From Chloroflexota bacterium (lineage in GTDB: Bacteria > Chloroflexota > Anaerolineae > Aggregatilineales > J027): DNA of 37,556 nucleotides. A program made the translations under genes and the position numbers. Of this stretch, positions 15,180-24,079 are shown in pieces. Location of the stretch: the NCBI GenBank assembly GCA_013112715.1, contig JABFGB010000038.1, forward strand, positions 1-37,556, given 5' to 3'. The notes beneath the pieces are model-generated. The model saw only the letters and a program-made list of their open reading frames with translations. It was not told the DNA's origin and made no database searches. Numbering within the stretch: position 1 is the stretch's first letter; each line of letters begins with the position of its first letter.

Positions 15180-15677
15180 ATGAATCCAAACGATGTCATG
15201 AAATATGGTCATTTTCATTTTTTGCGTGCCCTCGAAGGCCTGCCTCACTCCGAATGGGAGACAGGCGGCGTATGCGGTATCTGGTCAGTCAAAAATATCG
15301 TCTGCCACATTGCCTCATATGAAGTATTTATGGACGAGATGCTGATCAAAATTTTGGGGGATTCACAGCCGACCCCCATGCACGATGCGCTATCGGCACA
15401 GGGGCCAGAAGCCTATTTCGCGGCCTTTAACGATGTCGAGGTCAATCAGCGCCAAGCCTACACCGCACAGCAGGCGCTTGATGAATATCTTGCCGCCTAT
15501 GAGCGGGTCGCGGCCAAAGGGTTGCTGGTGGATGGCGAGACATGGCGCAAAAACGGCACGATTGGTTGGTATGGCGACGCTTATTCGCTAGAGGATTACG
15601 TGGTCTATTCCCAATATGGGCACAAACGCGAACACCTCGCCGAAATCAACGCCTTTAAAACCAATTTATCCAAATAG
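15180..15677 (+). CDS. DinB-like four-helix protein
   Basis: A 165-residue protein of the DinB/YfiT-like superfamily, metal-binding four-helix bundles that include thiol-dependent transferases and damage-induced proteins of unknown activity. Indicators are GIWSVKNIVCHIASYE with a central His, and YGHKREHLAEI near the C-terminus, which places two His residues in the usual metal site. AGGGG eight bases before the ATG supports the start. It is a single gene, convergent with the WD40 gene, and palindromic element B sits between them. The substrate is unknown. Confidence 0.8.
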   Translation: MNPNDVMKYGHFHFLRALEGLPHSEWETGGVCGIWSVKNIVCHIASYEVFMDEMLIKILGDSQPTPMHDALSAQGPEAYFAAFNDVEVNQRQAYTAQQALDEYLAAYERVAAKGLLVDGETWRKNGTIGWYGDAYSLEDYVVYSQYGHKREHLAEINAFKTNLSK

Positions 15678-15686
15678 TGCATTCAA

Positions 15687-15712
15687 GCCCCTCCCTAATG
15701 CTTTGGGGGGTT
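15687..15712. repeat. C-rich/G-rich palindromic intergenic element, copy B
   Basis: GCCCCTCCCTAATGCTTTGG followed by GGGGTT, lying exactly between two convergent 3' ends and overlapping the stop codon of the leftward gene. It could double as a terminator. Confidence 0.6.
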
Positions 15713-17600
15713 ACTTCACCCCCCAGACACGCACCGTACCATCATCGCCCCCGCTTGCCAACAAGGTGCCATCGGGGTTGAAAACGGCCTGTGCCACCGT
15801 GCCTACCGCGTGATGGAAGGTCGCCAATTCGACACCACTGGTCACATCCCAGACGCGCACCGTGCCATCACCACCCGCCGACACCAACAGCGACCCATCT
15901 GGGCTAAACGTCACCGATTCTACAGTTCCCGTGTGGCCTGTCAGACGATGCACCTCTTCATCCGTATCCACTGACCAAACATGCACCACGCCCTCACTGT
16001 CGCCAGCAGCCAACAAACTCGAATCGGCATTAAAGGCCACACTACGCCCCTGTCCGCCGACGGAATAACTCGAAAGCTCATGAGCATCTTCCGCGCTCCA
16101 CAACCGCACTGTGCCATCCCGACCTGCCGTCGCAATCAGCAAATCCACACCGTCTATCACGGCGGCGTTGATCAGTCCTTCGTGTCCATGCAGCAGTTGG
16201 CGGTTGGCTTCAATCGTATCCCGCAAATCCACTACCTGAATCACGTCGTTTTCGTAGATGCGGAACAGGGCCTTTGTCCAATCCTTGTTGAAAGCCATCA
16301 GCGTGCCCGATCCATAACCCAAGTCACGCCCATCCGAAACAGCCCATTGGCGCAAAATGCCATCATTGCTGGCCGAGGCGATTGCGTCCCCCTCTGGCCC
16401 AAAAAAGACCCGTGCAAGGCTGTCGCGCTGTTCGGAATGAAAACGTTCACTCAAATCATTCAAATCCCACAGGCGCACATTGGAACTGCCTAAGCGCAAT
16501 AATCCAGCGATACTGGCATCCGCCGAGGCGATGAGTGAGCCGTTGGGGCTAAACGCAACACTGACGACCCGCCCGGTGTAGCCCTGTGTTATATCGAGTT
16601 GGGCCGCCGTCGCCACATCCCACACACGCACCGAGTTATCCCAACTGACGGAAACCAATTGGTTGCCATCGGGCGAAAATGCCAGTCCACGTATCCAATC
16701 CGTGTGCCCCATAAGTTGCGCAAGCTCACCTAGTGTCGTCACATCCCATAGGCGGATGCTTTGGTCAATGCCACCCGACGCCAACACGCTCCCATCGGGG
16801 CTAAATGCGAGGCGATTGACCTGCCCAATATGCCCGGTCAAAATGGCTAATCGCTCACCCGTTGCCACACTGAGAATGTGAATGCCTGCTTCTTCGCCGC
16901 CGACAATCAATAGCGATCCATCGGGGCTAATCGCCAGACTCGCTAACCCTTTATCATCTTCAATCGCGTAATTAGCAACTTCCATACCTTGCACTACGTC
17001 CCATATTCGAATGGTCAAATCGTTGCTGACCGACACGACCTGTGATCCGTCGGGCATGAACGCGACATCAGTGACGGCGGCAGTATGCCCATTGAATAAG
17101 GTCGTTTCATCGGCGACCACGTTCCACAAGCGCACACTGCCATCCTGCCCCCCAATCGCAACCGTTTGGCTGTCGGGGCTAAAGGCGACCACATGAATCA
17201 GCGACTCTGGATTTTCAGCGTTCAAGGTGGCAATCAGTGAGCCGTCCTCCACATTCCAAACCGCGACCTCACCTTGTCCATTGCTGGTCGCCAATTGTGT
17301 ACCATCAGGACTATAGGCAAGACCCAGTACATCCGGCGTTTCAATCCACAAAATCGGCATAACCGAAATATTGGCGGCGTCATGTACCCACACCCCCAAT
17401 GTGGTCGCCACCGCTACGGTCTCCCCGTCTGGTGAAAGGGCCACCTGATTAATCGTCCCCCGGCCTAAGCGTGCCAATTCCACCACCTCCGTCACATTAT
17501 CCGGCGTGATGACGGCTGCCCCTTGAAGCGCGGACGCGGTGGGTCGCCCGATCACCAAGATCACCATCAAACCAACCACGAGCAATAAACGTTTTGGCAT
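15711..17600 (-). CDS. Secreted WD40-repeat protein with 14 blades
   Basis: From the ATG at 17600 the protein has 629 residues; the in-frame ATG at 17633 would add 11. The shorter start has AAGGTG seven bases upstream and directly precedes a signal peptide (MPKRLLLVVGLMVILVIG, then ASALQG). The rest is WD40 repeats. I count 14, most with the AFSPDG and VRLWD pattern, a number that fits two seven-bladed propellers. Blades 9 and 10 are the most degenerate. There is no kinase, caspase or other effector domain, so it looks like a purely structural extracytoplasmic interaction platform. It lies downstream of two unknown genes on the same strand but is separated from them by a hairpin and its own -10-like box. 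Confidence 0.9.
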   Translation of the reverse strand: MPKRLLLVVGLMVILVIGRPTASALQGAAVITPDNVTEVVELARLGRGTINQVALSPDGETVAVATTLGVWVHDAANISVMPILWIETPDVLGLAYSPDGTQLATSNGQGEVAVWNVEDGSLIATLNAENPESLIHVVAFSPDSQTVAIGGQDGSVRLWNVVADETTLFNGHTAAVTDVAFMPDGSQVVSVSNDLTIRIWDVVQGMEVANYAIEDDKGLASLAISPDGSLLIVGGEEAGIHILSVATGERLAILTGHIGQVNRLAFSPDGSVLASGGIDQSIRLWDVTTLGELAQLMGHTDWIRGLAFSPDGNQLVSVSWDNSVRVWDVATAAQLDITQGYTGRVVSVAFSPNGSLIASADASIAGLLRLGSSNVRLWDLNDLSERFHSEQRDSLARVFFGPEGDAIASASNDGILRQWAVSDGRDLGYGSGTLMAFNKDWTKALFRIYENDVIQVVDLRDTIEANRQLLHGHEGLINAAVIDGVDLLIATAGRDGTVRLWSAEDAHELSSYSVGGQGRSVAFNADSSLLAAGDSEGVVHVWSVDTDEEVHRLTGHTGTVESVTFSPDGSLLVSAGGDGTVRVWDVTSGVELATFHHAVGTVAQAVFNPDGTLLASGGDDGTVRVWGVK

Positions 17601-17704
17601 AGGGTTCACCTTATTAGAATCGCTTGCACTCATCTCATATCTACCGGATAGGCCCTATCGCGGTTCAATTAGCTCTATTATTGCTTCTATTAATGAAAAG
17701 GAGT

Positions 17705-17761
17705 ATTATAGAAATCACCGGGTGGTAACATAGCAGTCAAGCATTGCACGCCGCCACCCGG
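17705..17761 (-). promoter_or_regulatory. Promoter and inverted repeat upstream of the WD40 gene
   Basis: On the minus strand a perfect TATAAT (17710-17705) precedes the WD40 gene, with only a weak -35 region. Just upstream, CCGGGTGG (17718-17725) and CCACCCGG (17754-17761) form an 8-bp inverted repeat that could terminate the preceding operon or bind a regulator. Confidence 0.4.
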
Positions 17762-17769
17762 ACACATCC

Positions 17770-18255
17770 CTATTTCGCATTCCGGGCCGTTTCTTTGACC
17801 GTCTCGCGTATTTTTTGCGCAGATGTTTCCTGCCCCAAACCAATAAATGCACTCATCCGTTCCGTCGCCCTCAATGAAAAGCCAACCACCTGCAAGCCAT
17901 CATCCTCAATTTGTGGCAGGGGTGATTTAAAATCGGTAATCTCGGCTTCCTTCAAGCGCACCGCCAGCGTCGCAGGGCCATGTTTTTCATCGGTAGTAGA
18001 CCAAATCAGCAGACTCGGCGTCAGCACCATCGCGGTATGGCGGATTTTATCCCCCCCACCCGTTAGTTTTGCCATGAAGCCCTTTTTGAGATGTTCGGAG
18101 GTCGTCTCGGCACACAACACAATCGAGCTTTCGACCCCGCCAAATTCATCCTTATCCAGATGTTTTTCAAGATATGCCCGTATCGCCGCGACCAACTCAG
18201 GGCGCAGTTCCCCAAGCCGACATTCTTTCGTACTCCGCTGATATTCGCGCATCAT
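17770..18255 (-). CDS. Unknown soluble protein, 161 residues
   Basis: I do not recognise this protein. It is soluble, with an N-terminal helical part (ELVAAIRAYLEKHLDK) and a central beta-rich segment (SSIVLCAETTSEH, HTAMVLTPSLLIWSTTDE, TLAVRLKEAEITDF) that looks like a bacterial PH-like fold; this is a guess from hydrophobic spacing only. It ends in a charged helix. The ATG at 18255 has GGAG five bases upstream; the in-frame ATG at 18267 is an alternative. It follows the 232-residue gene by 20 bases, so the two probably form an operon. Confidence 0.7.
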   Translation of the reverse strand: MMREYQRSTKECRLGELRPELVAAIRAYLEKHLDKDEFGGVESSIVLCAETTSEHLKKGFMAKLTGGGDKIRHTAMVLTPSLLIWSTTDEKHGPATLAVRLKEAEITDFKSPLPQIEDDGLQVVGFSLRATERMSAFIGLGQETSAQKIRETVKETARNAK

Positions 18256-18275
18256 GGCTTCTCCCATAAAAGTAA

Positions 18276-18974
18276 TTAACCACTCTCGACAGTACACAAT
18301 CCTTTGTACTTTTTCCAGACCTGCCAATATTTGTCTGCCAACAACATGCAGTTATCCCGATCTAATGCCTGAAGGTGTTCAAACAAAGAGGTCTTTTCAA
18401 AATCAGCCGCCTTCGTATGACCAATTAGCTTGAGAGCCGCATACGCCGATAGGACGGTTTTAGGGCGGGATTCTTCGGTTGCAGTTTCAAGACAATGCTC
18501 CAAAATGGCGTTCGAATGGCAGTCCGCCAAAATCACAAATCCTGCTGCCAATTGAGGCGCAATCCAACTCCACTGAGTGATTCTCCAAGCCATATCTGTT
18601 GTGAAGTTGGCATCACCCTGCAAAATAGCCAATACATTTCCAAACGTGTTATAGCGCCAGTTATTATCTCGTATCAGTTGACGTACCAATTCAGAATTAG
18701 TCGCAAGTCTTCTGCCCAAATCAATAAAAACATCCAGTAGATATGCTTTGTATTCAATCCATATTGCCTGCTTCAATCGAACATAGAAAAAACGTTCACC
18801 TGTGTGTTCAGTCAGCCACTTGAATACCTCGTCTTTACTCTCCAACATAGCTTGCCCCCTCCTCATGCCGTCCACAAACAGCCAATAACTCTGCTTGTCC
18901 TCATCTCGAGGACATGAGCCTTGTAGCCGGGGATTTCTAATCCTCGGCGAATCCCCCAGCATCCAATTTTCCAC
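18276..18974 (-). CDS. Unknown mostly helical protein, about 232 residues
   Basis: No family recognised. The frame opens with GTG at 18974, and ATG at 18962 is an alternative; neither has a strong ribosome-binding site. It contains many aromatic residues and long predicted helices (EVFKWLTEHTGERFFYVRLK, AWRITQWSWIAPQLAAGFVI, ENCL-type segments), with no signal peptide, membrane helix or catalytic motif. The alternation of helices is compatible with an alpha-solenoid. Base composition is more AT-rich than that of flanking genes. It is upstream of and co-oriented with the 161-residue gene, and divergent from the sigma factor gene. Confidence 0.6.
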   Translation of the reverse strand: MENWMLGDSPRIRNPRLQGSCPRDEDKQSYWLFVDGMRRGQAMLESKDEVFKWLTEHTGERFFYVRLKQAIWIEYKAYLLDVFIDLGRRLATNSELVRQLIRDNNWRYNTFGNVLAILQGDANFTTDMAWRITQWSWIAPQLAAGFVILADCHSNAILEHCLETATEESRPKTVLSAYAALKLIGHTKAADFEKTSLFEHLQALDRDNCMLLADKYWQVWKKYKGLCTVESG

Positions 18975-19052
18975 TACACTGTAACAAATCTACCCCGTTC
19001 CGTGAATATCCAATAGCCAGACTGGTAGCACGTACTCTACAAGGCGGCCCAT

Positions 19053-19640
19053 ATGGATCGAACAACCGGATCAACCCGGTTACGCCAATTTATTGAAACC
19101 GAAGCCGAGTCACTGGTCGGTATCCTACGCTATTACCTGTTCCGTGCCAACACGGATGGCGATAGCTTGGAATCTGCCGCCAGCGAACTCTTGAACGAGG
19201 TGGTGATAGAAGCCTTGCAACACGAAGCCCGATTTGAACCCACCGGACAGCCCCGCGCTTGGCTGCTCGGCATTGCGGCCAATCTTATCAAGCGCCGACA
19301 AGTCGAAACCGCCCGTCGCAATCAGCGCGAACCGTTGGTGCGTGATCTTTATCCCACCCTCGAAGGCGATCTGAGTGACGGCGAATTGTTTGACCGTGTG
19401 GTGAATTTGGTCGGCATGACGGAGGACGAACTCGATACGGATAGCCAAGTCGCCGCCCTGCTGCAACCCCTTTCGCCCGATGACCAGCACATCATCCGCC
19501 TTGCTATTCTGAATGGCCTTGATGGGGATGCGCTGGCCCATGAACTTGGGATTCACCCCGGTGCGGCACGGGTTCGCCTCCATCGCGCCCTAAACCGCCT
19601 CCGCACGGCTTATTTTGCGGAACAGGACGGTGCATTATGA
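19053..19640 (+). CDS. ECF-type RNA polymerase sigma factor
   Basis: A 195-residue sigma70-family protein without region 1 or 3. Region 2 spans about 20-90, with the core- and -10-recognition segment ASELLNEVVIEALQH followed by PRAWLLGIAANLIKRRQVETAR. Region 4 spans about 135-187, with LSPDDQHIIRLAILNGLDGD and a helix-turn-helix LAHELGIHPGAARVRLHRALNRLR. The start has AAGG about nine bases upstream. The gene overlaps the next one by four bases (ATGA), the usual arrangement for a sigma factor and its membrane regulator. It probably directs a small regulon, and may activate its own operon. Confidence 0.92.
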   Translation: MDRTTGSTRLRQFIETEAESLVGILRYYLFRANTDGDSLESAASELLNEVVIEALQHEARFEPTGQPRAWLLGIAANLIKRRQVETARRNQREPLVRDLYPTLEGDLSDGELFDRVVNLVGMTEDELDTDSQVAALLQPLSPDDQHIIRLAILNGLDGDALAHELGIHPGAARVRLHRALNRLRTAYFAEQDGAL

Positions 19641-21229
19641 ACCAACGCAACCTTGCCCGTGAAAAAATGCTCTTTCGATATACCAATGCCCTAGAACGCG
19701 GTGGTTTCGCTACCGTTGAGGCCATCCTCCAAGAGGCCCACCATGATGCCGAATTGGAGCGCATGATCGCCGAAATAAACGCGGCCCTCAGTCAAGAGAT
19801 GCCTAAATTTTCGGCCCGACCTGTGCTGAATAATCACCGCTATAACCATAAGGATTCCACCATGTATCAGAACCCGACTTTTCCCCGCACTGCCATCATG
19901 CCGCGTGAGAAGCGCTTTCCCTATGCGCTGGCGGCGGCGATCCTAGCCGTTGTGCTGGTGGGTGGTCTGCTCATCACCGCAAGATTCGGCTTTGATAATC
20001 AGGGGGATAATACTGGCGGCGCATCGCTCCAACGCGAAAGTGCCACACCCATCGCTTCCATGACCCCCTCCCCTCTGAATCCTATTGCGGTGAGTGTTAC
20101 GCCGACAATCTTTCCCGTTGACACCAATCCAGCCGGGTTGACATCTACACCTCTCGCAACTATCTTGCCTCCAAGCAACGGTGGCTTTGAGCCAATCCCA
20201 TCGATCTGTGGGGGTATCATTGTGTTACCTACCGCTGAGGCAAATGGGATTCTAATTTCTCGCCCCGGTGCGACATGGATTGAAGTTGGATGGGTTAACA
20301 ACCAAGACTACGTTGCAATTCTTGACCAAACATATTGGCCCGGTGGGATCAGTGCTTGGTCAAATACTCCTCCCGGTCTTTATTATTTCGTACAGGGAAA
20401 TCGCGCTGGTTATAATCAAGGGTGGCTATCAAGTGCTTTTGTTAATCTAATTTCCGAATGTCCTCCCCTGCCTGATTACGAAGCTGATTATTGGACATCT
20501 GGGGTGGATAGTTCTGGCATCTCGGATATGCCCAGTACCGGAGGGACACCTCCCCCAACCGTCGCTTCAGTCGAAGTGACTGCTCAAACTCAATACATCA
20601 ACACTAATGACCCCGACGATGACGGCCTCTCCAATGATGATGAAACCGTCCTCGGCACCAACCCCTACTCAATGGACACCGACGGTGATGGATTAACTGA
20701 TGGTGGCGAGGTTAGGGCTGGTACTGACCCATTAAATCCGGACTCGGATAAGGACGGTGTGGTGGATTCACAAGACCAATTGCCCACTGACCCTAGTAAG
20801 TCAGCGTTTGACGCTACGGCTACCCCCTTGCCAACGATGACATTCACCAACACGCCAACTCCCACCATGACTCCAAGCGTGACATTATCGGCTACGCCCG
20901 CCTTTAGCCCAACGCCACCCGTATGCTCCCCCCTCACCCCAACGCGCATGGCTGTAGGAGATCAAGGCCGTGTCATTGGTGAAGGCCGCACAGGGGTTAA
21001 TCTGCGGGATAATTATGGCTTCGATGCTCCACTGATCCGCCTATTGGATGCGGGGACTGAATTTGAGGTGCTCGATGAATATACCTTCTGCGATGCCACT
21101 CCCATTTGGGGAGCGCAGTGGTTCAAGATTGCGATTGATGGTGAGGAGGCAGGCTGGATTCCCGAAACCATGTGGGTGATTGACAACGGTGCAGCCTCCA
21201 ACGTCTATGTGATCGAACCGCTGGATTAA
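19637..21229 (+). CDS. Putative membrane anti-sigma factor with calcium-binding repeats and SH3b domain
   Basis: A 530-residue single-pass protein. Residues 1-92 are predicted to be cytoplasmic and lack the HxxxCxxC zinc motif of classical anti-sigma factors. A membrane helix follows at about 93-116 (FPYALAAAILAVVLVGGLLI). The outside part has a Thr/Pro-rich linker, a Trp/Tyr-rich module (about 190-270), an EF-like calcium-binding repeat region at about 323-386 (DPDDDGLSNDDE, DTDGDGLTDGGE, DSDKDGVVDSQD), a Pro/Thr-rich stalk and an SH3b domain at about 438-518 (VNLRDNYGFDAPLIRLLDAG). The four-base overlap with the sigma factor implies coupled expression. I infer a surface sensor that sequesters the sigma factor through its N-terminus; direct evidence is only gene order and topology. 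Confidence 0.82.
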   Translation: MNQRNLAREKMLFRYTNALERGGFATVEAILQEAHHDAELERMIAEINAALSQEMPKFSARPVLNNHRYNHKDSTMYQNPTFPRTAIMPREKRFPYALAAAILAVVLVGGLLITARFGFDNQGDNTGGASLQRESATPIASMTPSPLNPIAVSVTPTIFPVDTNPAGLTSTPLATILPPSNGGFEPIPSICGGIIVLPTAEANGILISRPGATWIEVGWVNNQDYVAILDQTYWPGGISAWSNTPPGLYYFVQGNRAGYNQGWLSSAFVNLISECPPLPDYEADYWTSGVDSSGISDMPSTGGTPPPTVASVEVTAQTQYINTNDPDDDGLSNDDETVLGTNPYSMDTDGDGLTDGGEVRAGTDPLNPDSDKDGVVDSQDQLPTDPSKSAFDATATPLPTMTFTNTPTPTMTPSVTLSATPAFSPTPPVCSPLTPTRMAVGDQGRVIGEGRTGVNLRDNYGFDAPLIRLLDAGTEFEVLDEYTFCDATPIWGAQWFKIAIDGEEAGWIPETMWVIDNGAASNVYVIEPLD

Positions 21230-21244
21230 CGATCTGTATACCGT

Positions 21245-21276
21245 AGGGGCGATGTCTCAGACTCGCCCTCTTTTTT
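21245..21276 (+). terminator. Intrinsic terminator of the sigma factor operon
   Basis: GGGGCGATGTCT folds with AGACTCGCCC, with a small bulge, followed by TCTTTTTT. The leading GTAGGGGCG recurs, in the opposite orientation, in the hairpin at 24186-24221. Confidence 0.85.
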
Positions 21277-21290
21277 GTCCGCATCCCAAT

Positions 21291-21324
21291 ATTTAGGGAA
21301 AACTACCTGTCATTTTCCCTAAAT
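21291..21324. repeat. Perfect 12-bp inverted repeat
   Basis: ATTTAGGGAAAA (21291-21302) and TTTTCCCTAAAT (21313-21324) flank a 10-base spacer. It lies between the sigma-operon terminator and element C, so it is not needed to end the operon. Confidence 0.8.
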
Positions 21325-21357
21325 CCATATCATGAACACCCCATCAATCCGCCGCTT

Positions 21358-21390
21358 ACTCCCCACCTATATGCTTTGGGGGTGGGGACT
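21358..21390. repeat. C-rich/G-rich palindromic intergenic element, copy C
   Basis: ACTCCCCACCTATATGCTTT followed by GGGGGTGGGGACT; it shares the ATGCTTTGGGG core with copy B. It lies 12 bases from the stop of the leftward acetyltransferase gene. Confidence 0.6.
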
Positions 21391-21402
21391 TCTCTATAGA
21401 CT

Positions 21403-22350
21403 CTACACCTTCTTCCCATACAACCACGCCCGATCCACCACTGCCATCCCCAGTGACTCATACACACGGGTCGCCGCCGGATTGCCCGATGTGGAATAGA
21501 CGATGGCCGTTTCTGCACCACGTGCCTTTAGACGTCGCAGCCCTTCCGCCATCACCTGCCGCGCAAATCCCTTGCCCTGATGCGCTTCGCGCACCCCGAC
21601 TGGCTCAAATTCTCCGACCTTATTCTCTCGATCCAGCCAGCAAATGCAAAACGCGGCGAAGGTATTTTGGGGCGTCACCAGCACTAGGTCCAAGCCGGGG
21701 TTATAGCGCGGGGCATTGCGAATCCGCCGATACAATTCCAGTGTCATGCGGGACGGTGCGAAGGCATCCCGATGCACGTCCACCCGTTCCGCCATCTCAT
21801 GCTCCAAAAACACATTGCGCACCGACCACCCATCTTTGACCGGATAATCGGGCAGCGGGTCTAATAAACTGCGTTGATGAAAATTGGTATAAAAGCCATC
21901 GGGGTCGCGCTCAAATCCCCGATTAATCAGAGCCTCGGTCATGACATCATCGTGTTCAAAGGCTTTCATCCACAGTGATTCTTTGCCGTTACGTGCGACC
22001 TTATCCATCCCCCACGCTACGATTTCATCCACCAGCCCGGCGTCATCCCGATAATGCAGGCCAATCTGGGTAGTCATCAAATCCGATTCGACCAATGCGA
22101 ACGCGGCAATCTCCCCTGCCCCATTTTTCCACACCTTTAATTCGGCGGAGGGGTCAAAATGGCGGGCCGTATAAATCCCCCACCACAAATCGCCCACGTG
22201 GTCATAGCGATAGGGCAGCCCTCGCGTCACGGTCTCCGCCCAATTCGCCTGCAAGAATTTATCAAGCGCCTCAAATTCACTCATCTTCGTATCATCCACA
22301 AGGGTGCTCACCAATTTGGCCCGTTGGGAATGATTTTGGTCTCGGTTCAT
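21403..22350 (-). CDS. GNAT-family N-acetyltransferase, probable tandem domains
   Basis: A 315-residue protein whose C-terminal half is a clear GNAT domain: VGEFEPVGVREAHQGKGFAR with the acetyl-CoA pyrophosphate loop QGKGFA at about residues 256-261, then AIVYSTSGNPAATRVYESLGM. The N-terminal half (about 25-165, VWKNGAGEIAAFALVESD and LINRGFERDPDGFY) looks like a second, degenerate GNAT fold lacking an intact cofactor loop. The acceptor substrate cannot be deduced. TGGAG eight bases before the ATG supports the start. The gene follows the ABC-F gene on the same strand after 67 bases, so co-transcription is possible. Confidence 0.87.
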   Translation of the reverse strand: MNRDQNHSQRAKLVSTLVDDTKMSEFEALDKFLQANWAETVTRGLPYRYDHVGDLWWGIYTARHFDPSAELKVWKNGAGEIAAFALVESDLMTTQIGLHYRDDAGLVDEIVAWGMDKVARNGKESLWMKAFEHDDVMTEALINRGFERDPDGFYTNFHQRSLLDPLPDYPVKDGWSVRNVFLEHEMAERVDVHRDAFAPSRMTLELYRRIRNAPRYNPGLDLVLVTPQNTFAAFCICWLDRENKVGEFEPVGVREAHQGKGFARQVMAEGLRRLKARGAETAIVYSTSGNPAATRVYESLGMAVVDRAWLYGKKV

Positions 22351-22390
22351 CTCATATACTCCAGTTTATTGCTGTAAATCAATAAAGATT

Positions 22391-22417
22391 CACGTCCCCA
22401 CCATTTGGTGAGGATGC
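22391..22417. repeat. Degenerate palindromic element between ABC-F and GNAT genes
   Basis: CCCCACCATTTGGTGAGG forms an imperfect fold-back similar in composition to copies A-C but with a different core. Its membership in that family is doubtful. Confidence 0.3.
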
Positions 22418-24073
22418 TTAATCCGCCATCATCGGCTCGATCACGTCTACCCGTAACGCCCCATCGGCCACAGTCCACACCGTCGAAGCGTACTGCTCTA
22501 CAAAATACCGATCATGCACCACCGCGATGACACTGCCTTCAAAATTTCGCAATGCCTGTTCAAAATTCTCGCGCGACGGCACATCCAGATGGTTAATCGG
22601 CTCGTCCAAAATCAACAGATTTGCGCCGCCTGCCACCACTCGCGCCAGCATCAGCCGCGCCCGTTCCCCAAAACTGAGTTGATGAATGGGCCAGAACACC
22701 TCATCGGCCTTGAACAAAAACAGGTGCAGGAAATAGCGGGCCTCGTTGTGATTAAATGGCGCGGTGGCCTGAATCACATCGAATGGCGTGCTATTGGGGT
22801 CAAGGATTTCCTGCTCCTGTGCCAAATACCCAACCTTCACACTCGGCCCCATGCGCACTCGACCCGCCAGCGCAGGCAGTTCGCCCACGATAGTCTTAAT
22901 CAGCGTGCTTTTGCCGTGACCATTTGGCCCGACCAGCGCCACCCGTTCTCCTGCGCGAATACTGAGATTTAAGTCGCTGAGTAAGGGTGATTCGGGGGCA
23001 TATCCCACGCTCAATCCTTCCAGATACAGCACATCTTGCCCCGTCAACGCCGCCCCGCTCAAATCCATGCGCATATTCCAGCCCGGCACTGGTTTTTCGA
23101 CCCGTTCATCCGAGGCCATATAGCGGTCAAGTTTGGTTTCGCGCGCTTTCATGACCCGCATGGCTTTTTTGGCGCGATCTTCGGAAAAACTCTTGGCCCG
23201 TTCGTGGCCCTGCATCTTGTTCATCATCCGTTGTATATCCGCCTTGATTCTGGCGATTTCGGCCTGCTGCTGCCGCCATGCCGCCCACTGCTTATCCAAT
23301 TCCGATTGCGCCGCCGCCACATAATCCCGATAGTTGCCTTCATAGGTTCGGGCGGTGTGCTTACCCGCACGGTCATCAATCGCTACGATTTTGGTCACGG
23401 TGCGATCCAGAAACGTCCGGTCATGCGACACCAACAGCGCAGCGCCTTTGAAATTCACCAGCCAATCTTCCAGCCATTCCAGCGCGGAAATGTCGAGGTG
23501 ATTGGTCGGTTCGTCTAGGATCAAGAGTTGGGGATCATTCAGCAGCAGGCCCGCGAGTCCAAGTCGGGTTTTCTGGCCTCCCGAAAGGATTCCGGCGGGG
23601 GTATCCAGCGACAAATCGCCGAGTCCCAAGCCTGCTAAAATTGCTTCTCCCTTTCCCAAGTCTATCTGACGATGGAGTGCCTCAAATCGTTCCAACGCTT
23701 CCCCATACGCCGCCAGTGCCGCGTCAAAATCGCCATCGGGATTTGCCATCGCTTCGGCCCATTTTTCAACGTCCGCTTCGGCTTGGTGCAGTACCTCCAT
23801 CTGAGGATAGAGTATGGAACGAATCGGCACATCGTCAGCTTCGTCCATCCCCTGCGCCAGATACCCCACCCGCAAATTGGGCGGATTAAACTGCACACTC
23901 CCATTATCCGCCGTCTCACGCCCCATGATGATTTGGATGAGTGTCGTCTTGCCTGACCCATTTGGCCCAATCAACCCAACGCGCTCCCCGCTGTTTACCG
24001 TGAACGAGATATTTCTTAAGAGGGCCTCGTCCGCCCCCGCATGTTTTTTCGTGATATTGCTGACCACCAGCAT
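22418..24073 (-). CDS. ABC-F family ATPase
   Basis: A 551-residue protein with two ABC ATPase domains and no membrane segments, as in ABC-F translation factors (EttA, Uup, and ribosome-protection resistance proteins). Domain 1 has Walker A GPNGSGKTT (Lys42), signature LSGGQKTRL and Walker B LLILDEPTNHLD. The linker contains a long charged helical arm (QSELDKQWAAWRQQQAEIAR onward) expected to reach the ribosomal P/E site. Domain 2 has GPNGHGKST (Lys388), signature LSFGERARL and LLILDEPINHLD. I chose the second in-frame ATG (24073) because GGGGAG lies seven bases before it; the first (24079) is too close. Which ABC-F subtype it is, and whether it confers antibiotic protection, cannot be told from sequence by eye. 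Confidence 0.93.
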   Translation of the reverse strand: MLVVSNITKKHAGADEALLRNISFTVNSGERVGLIGPNGSGKTTLIQIIMGRETADNGSVQFNPPNLRVGYLAQGMDEADDVPIRSILYPQMEVLHQAEADVEKWAEAMANPDGDFDAALAAYGEALERFEALHRQIDLGKGEAILAGLGLGDLSLDTPAGILSGGQKTRLGLAGLLLNDPQLLILDEPTNHLDISALEWLEDWLVNFKGAALLVSHDRTFLDRTVTKIVAIDDRAGKHTARTYEGNYRDYVAAAQSELDKQWAAWRQQQAEIARIKADIQRMMNKMQGHERAKSFSEDRAKKAMRVMKARETKLDRYMASDERVEKPVPGWNMRMDLSGAALTGQDVLYLEGLSVGYAPESPLLSDLNLSIRAGERVALVGPNGHGKSTLIKTIVGELPALAGRVRMGPSVKVGYLAQEQEILDPNSTPFDVIQATAPFNHNEARYFLHLFLFKADEVFWPIHQLSFGERARLMLARVVAGGANLLILDEPINHLDVPSRENFEQALRNFEGSVIAVVHDRYFVEQYASTVWTVADGALRVDVIEPMMAD

Positions 24074-24079
24074 CGTCAT

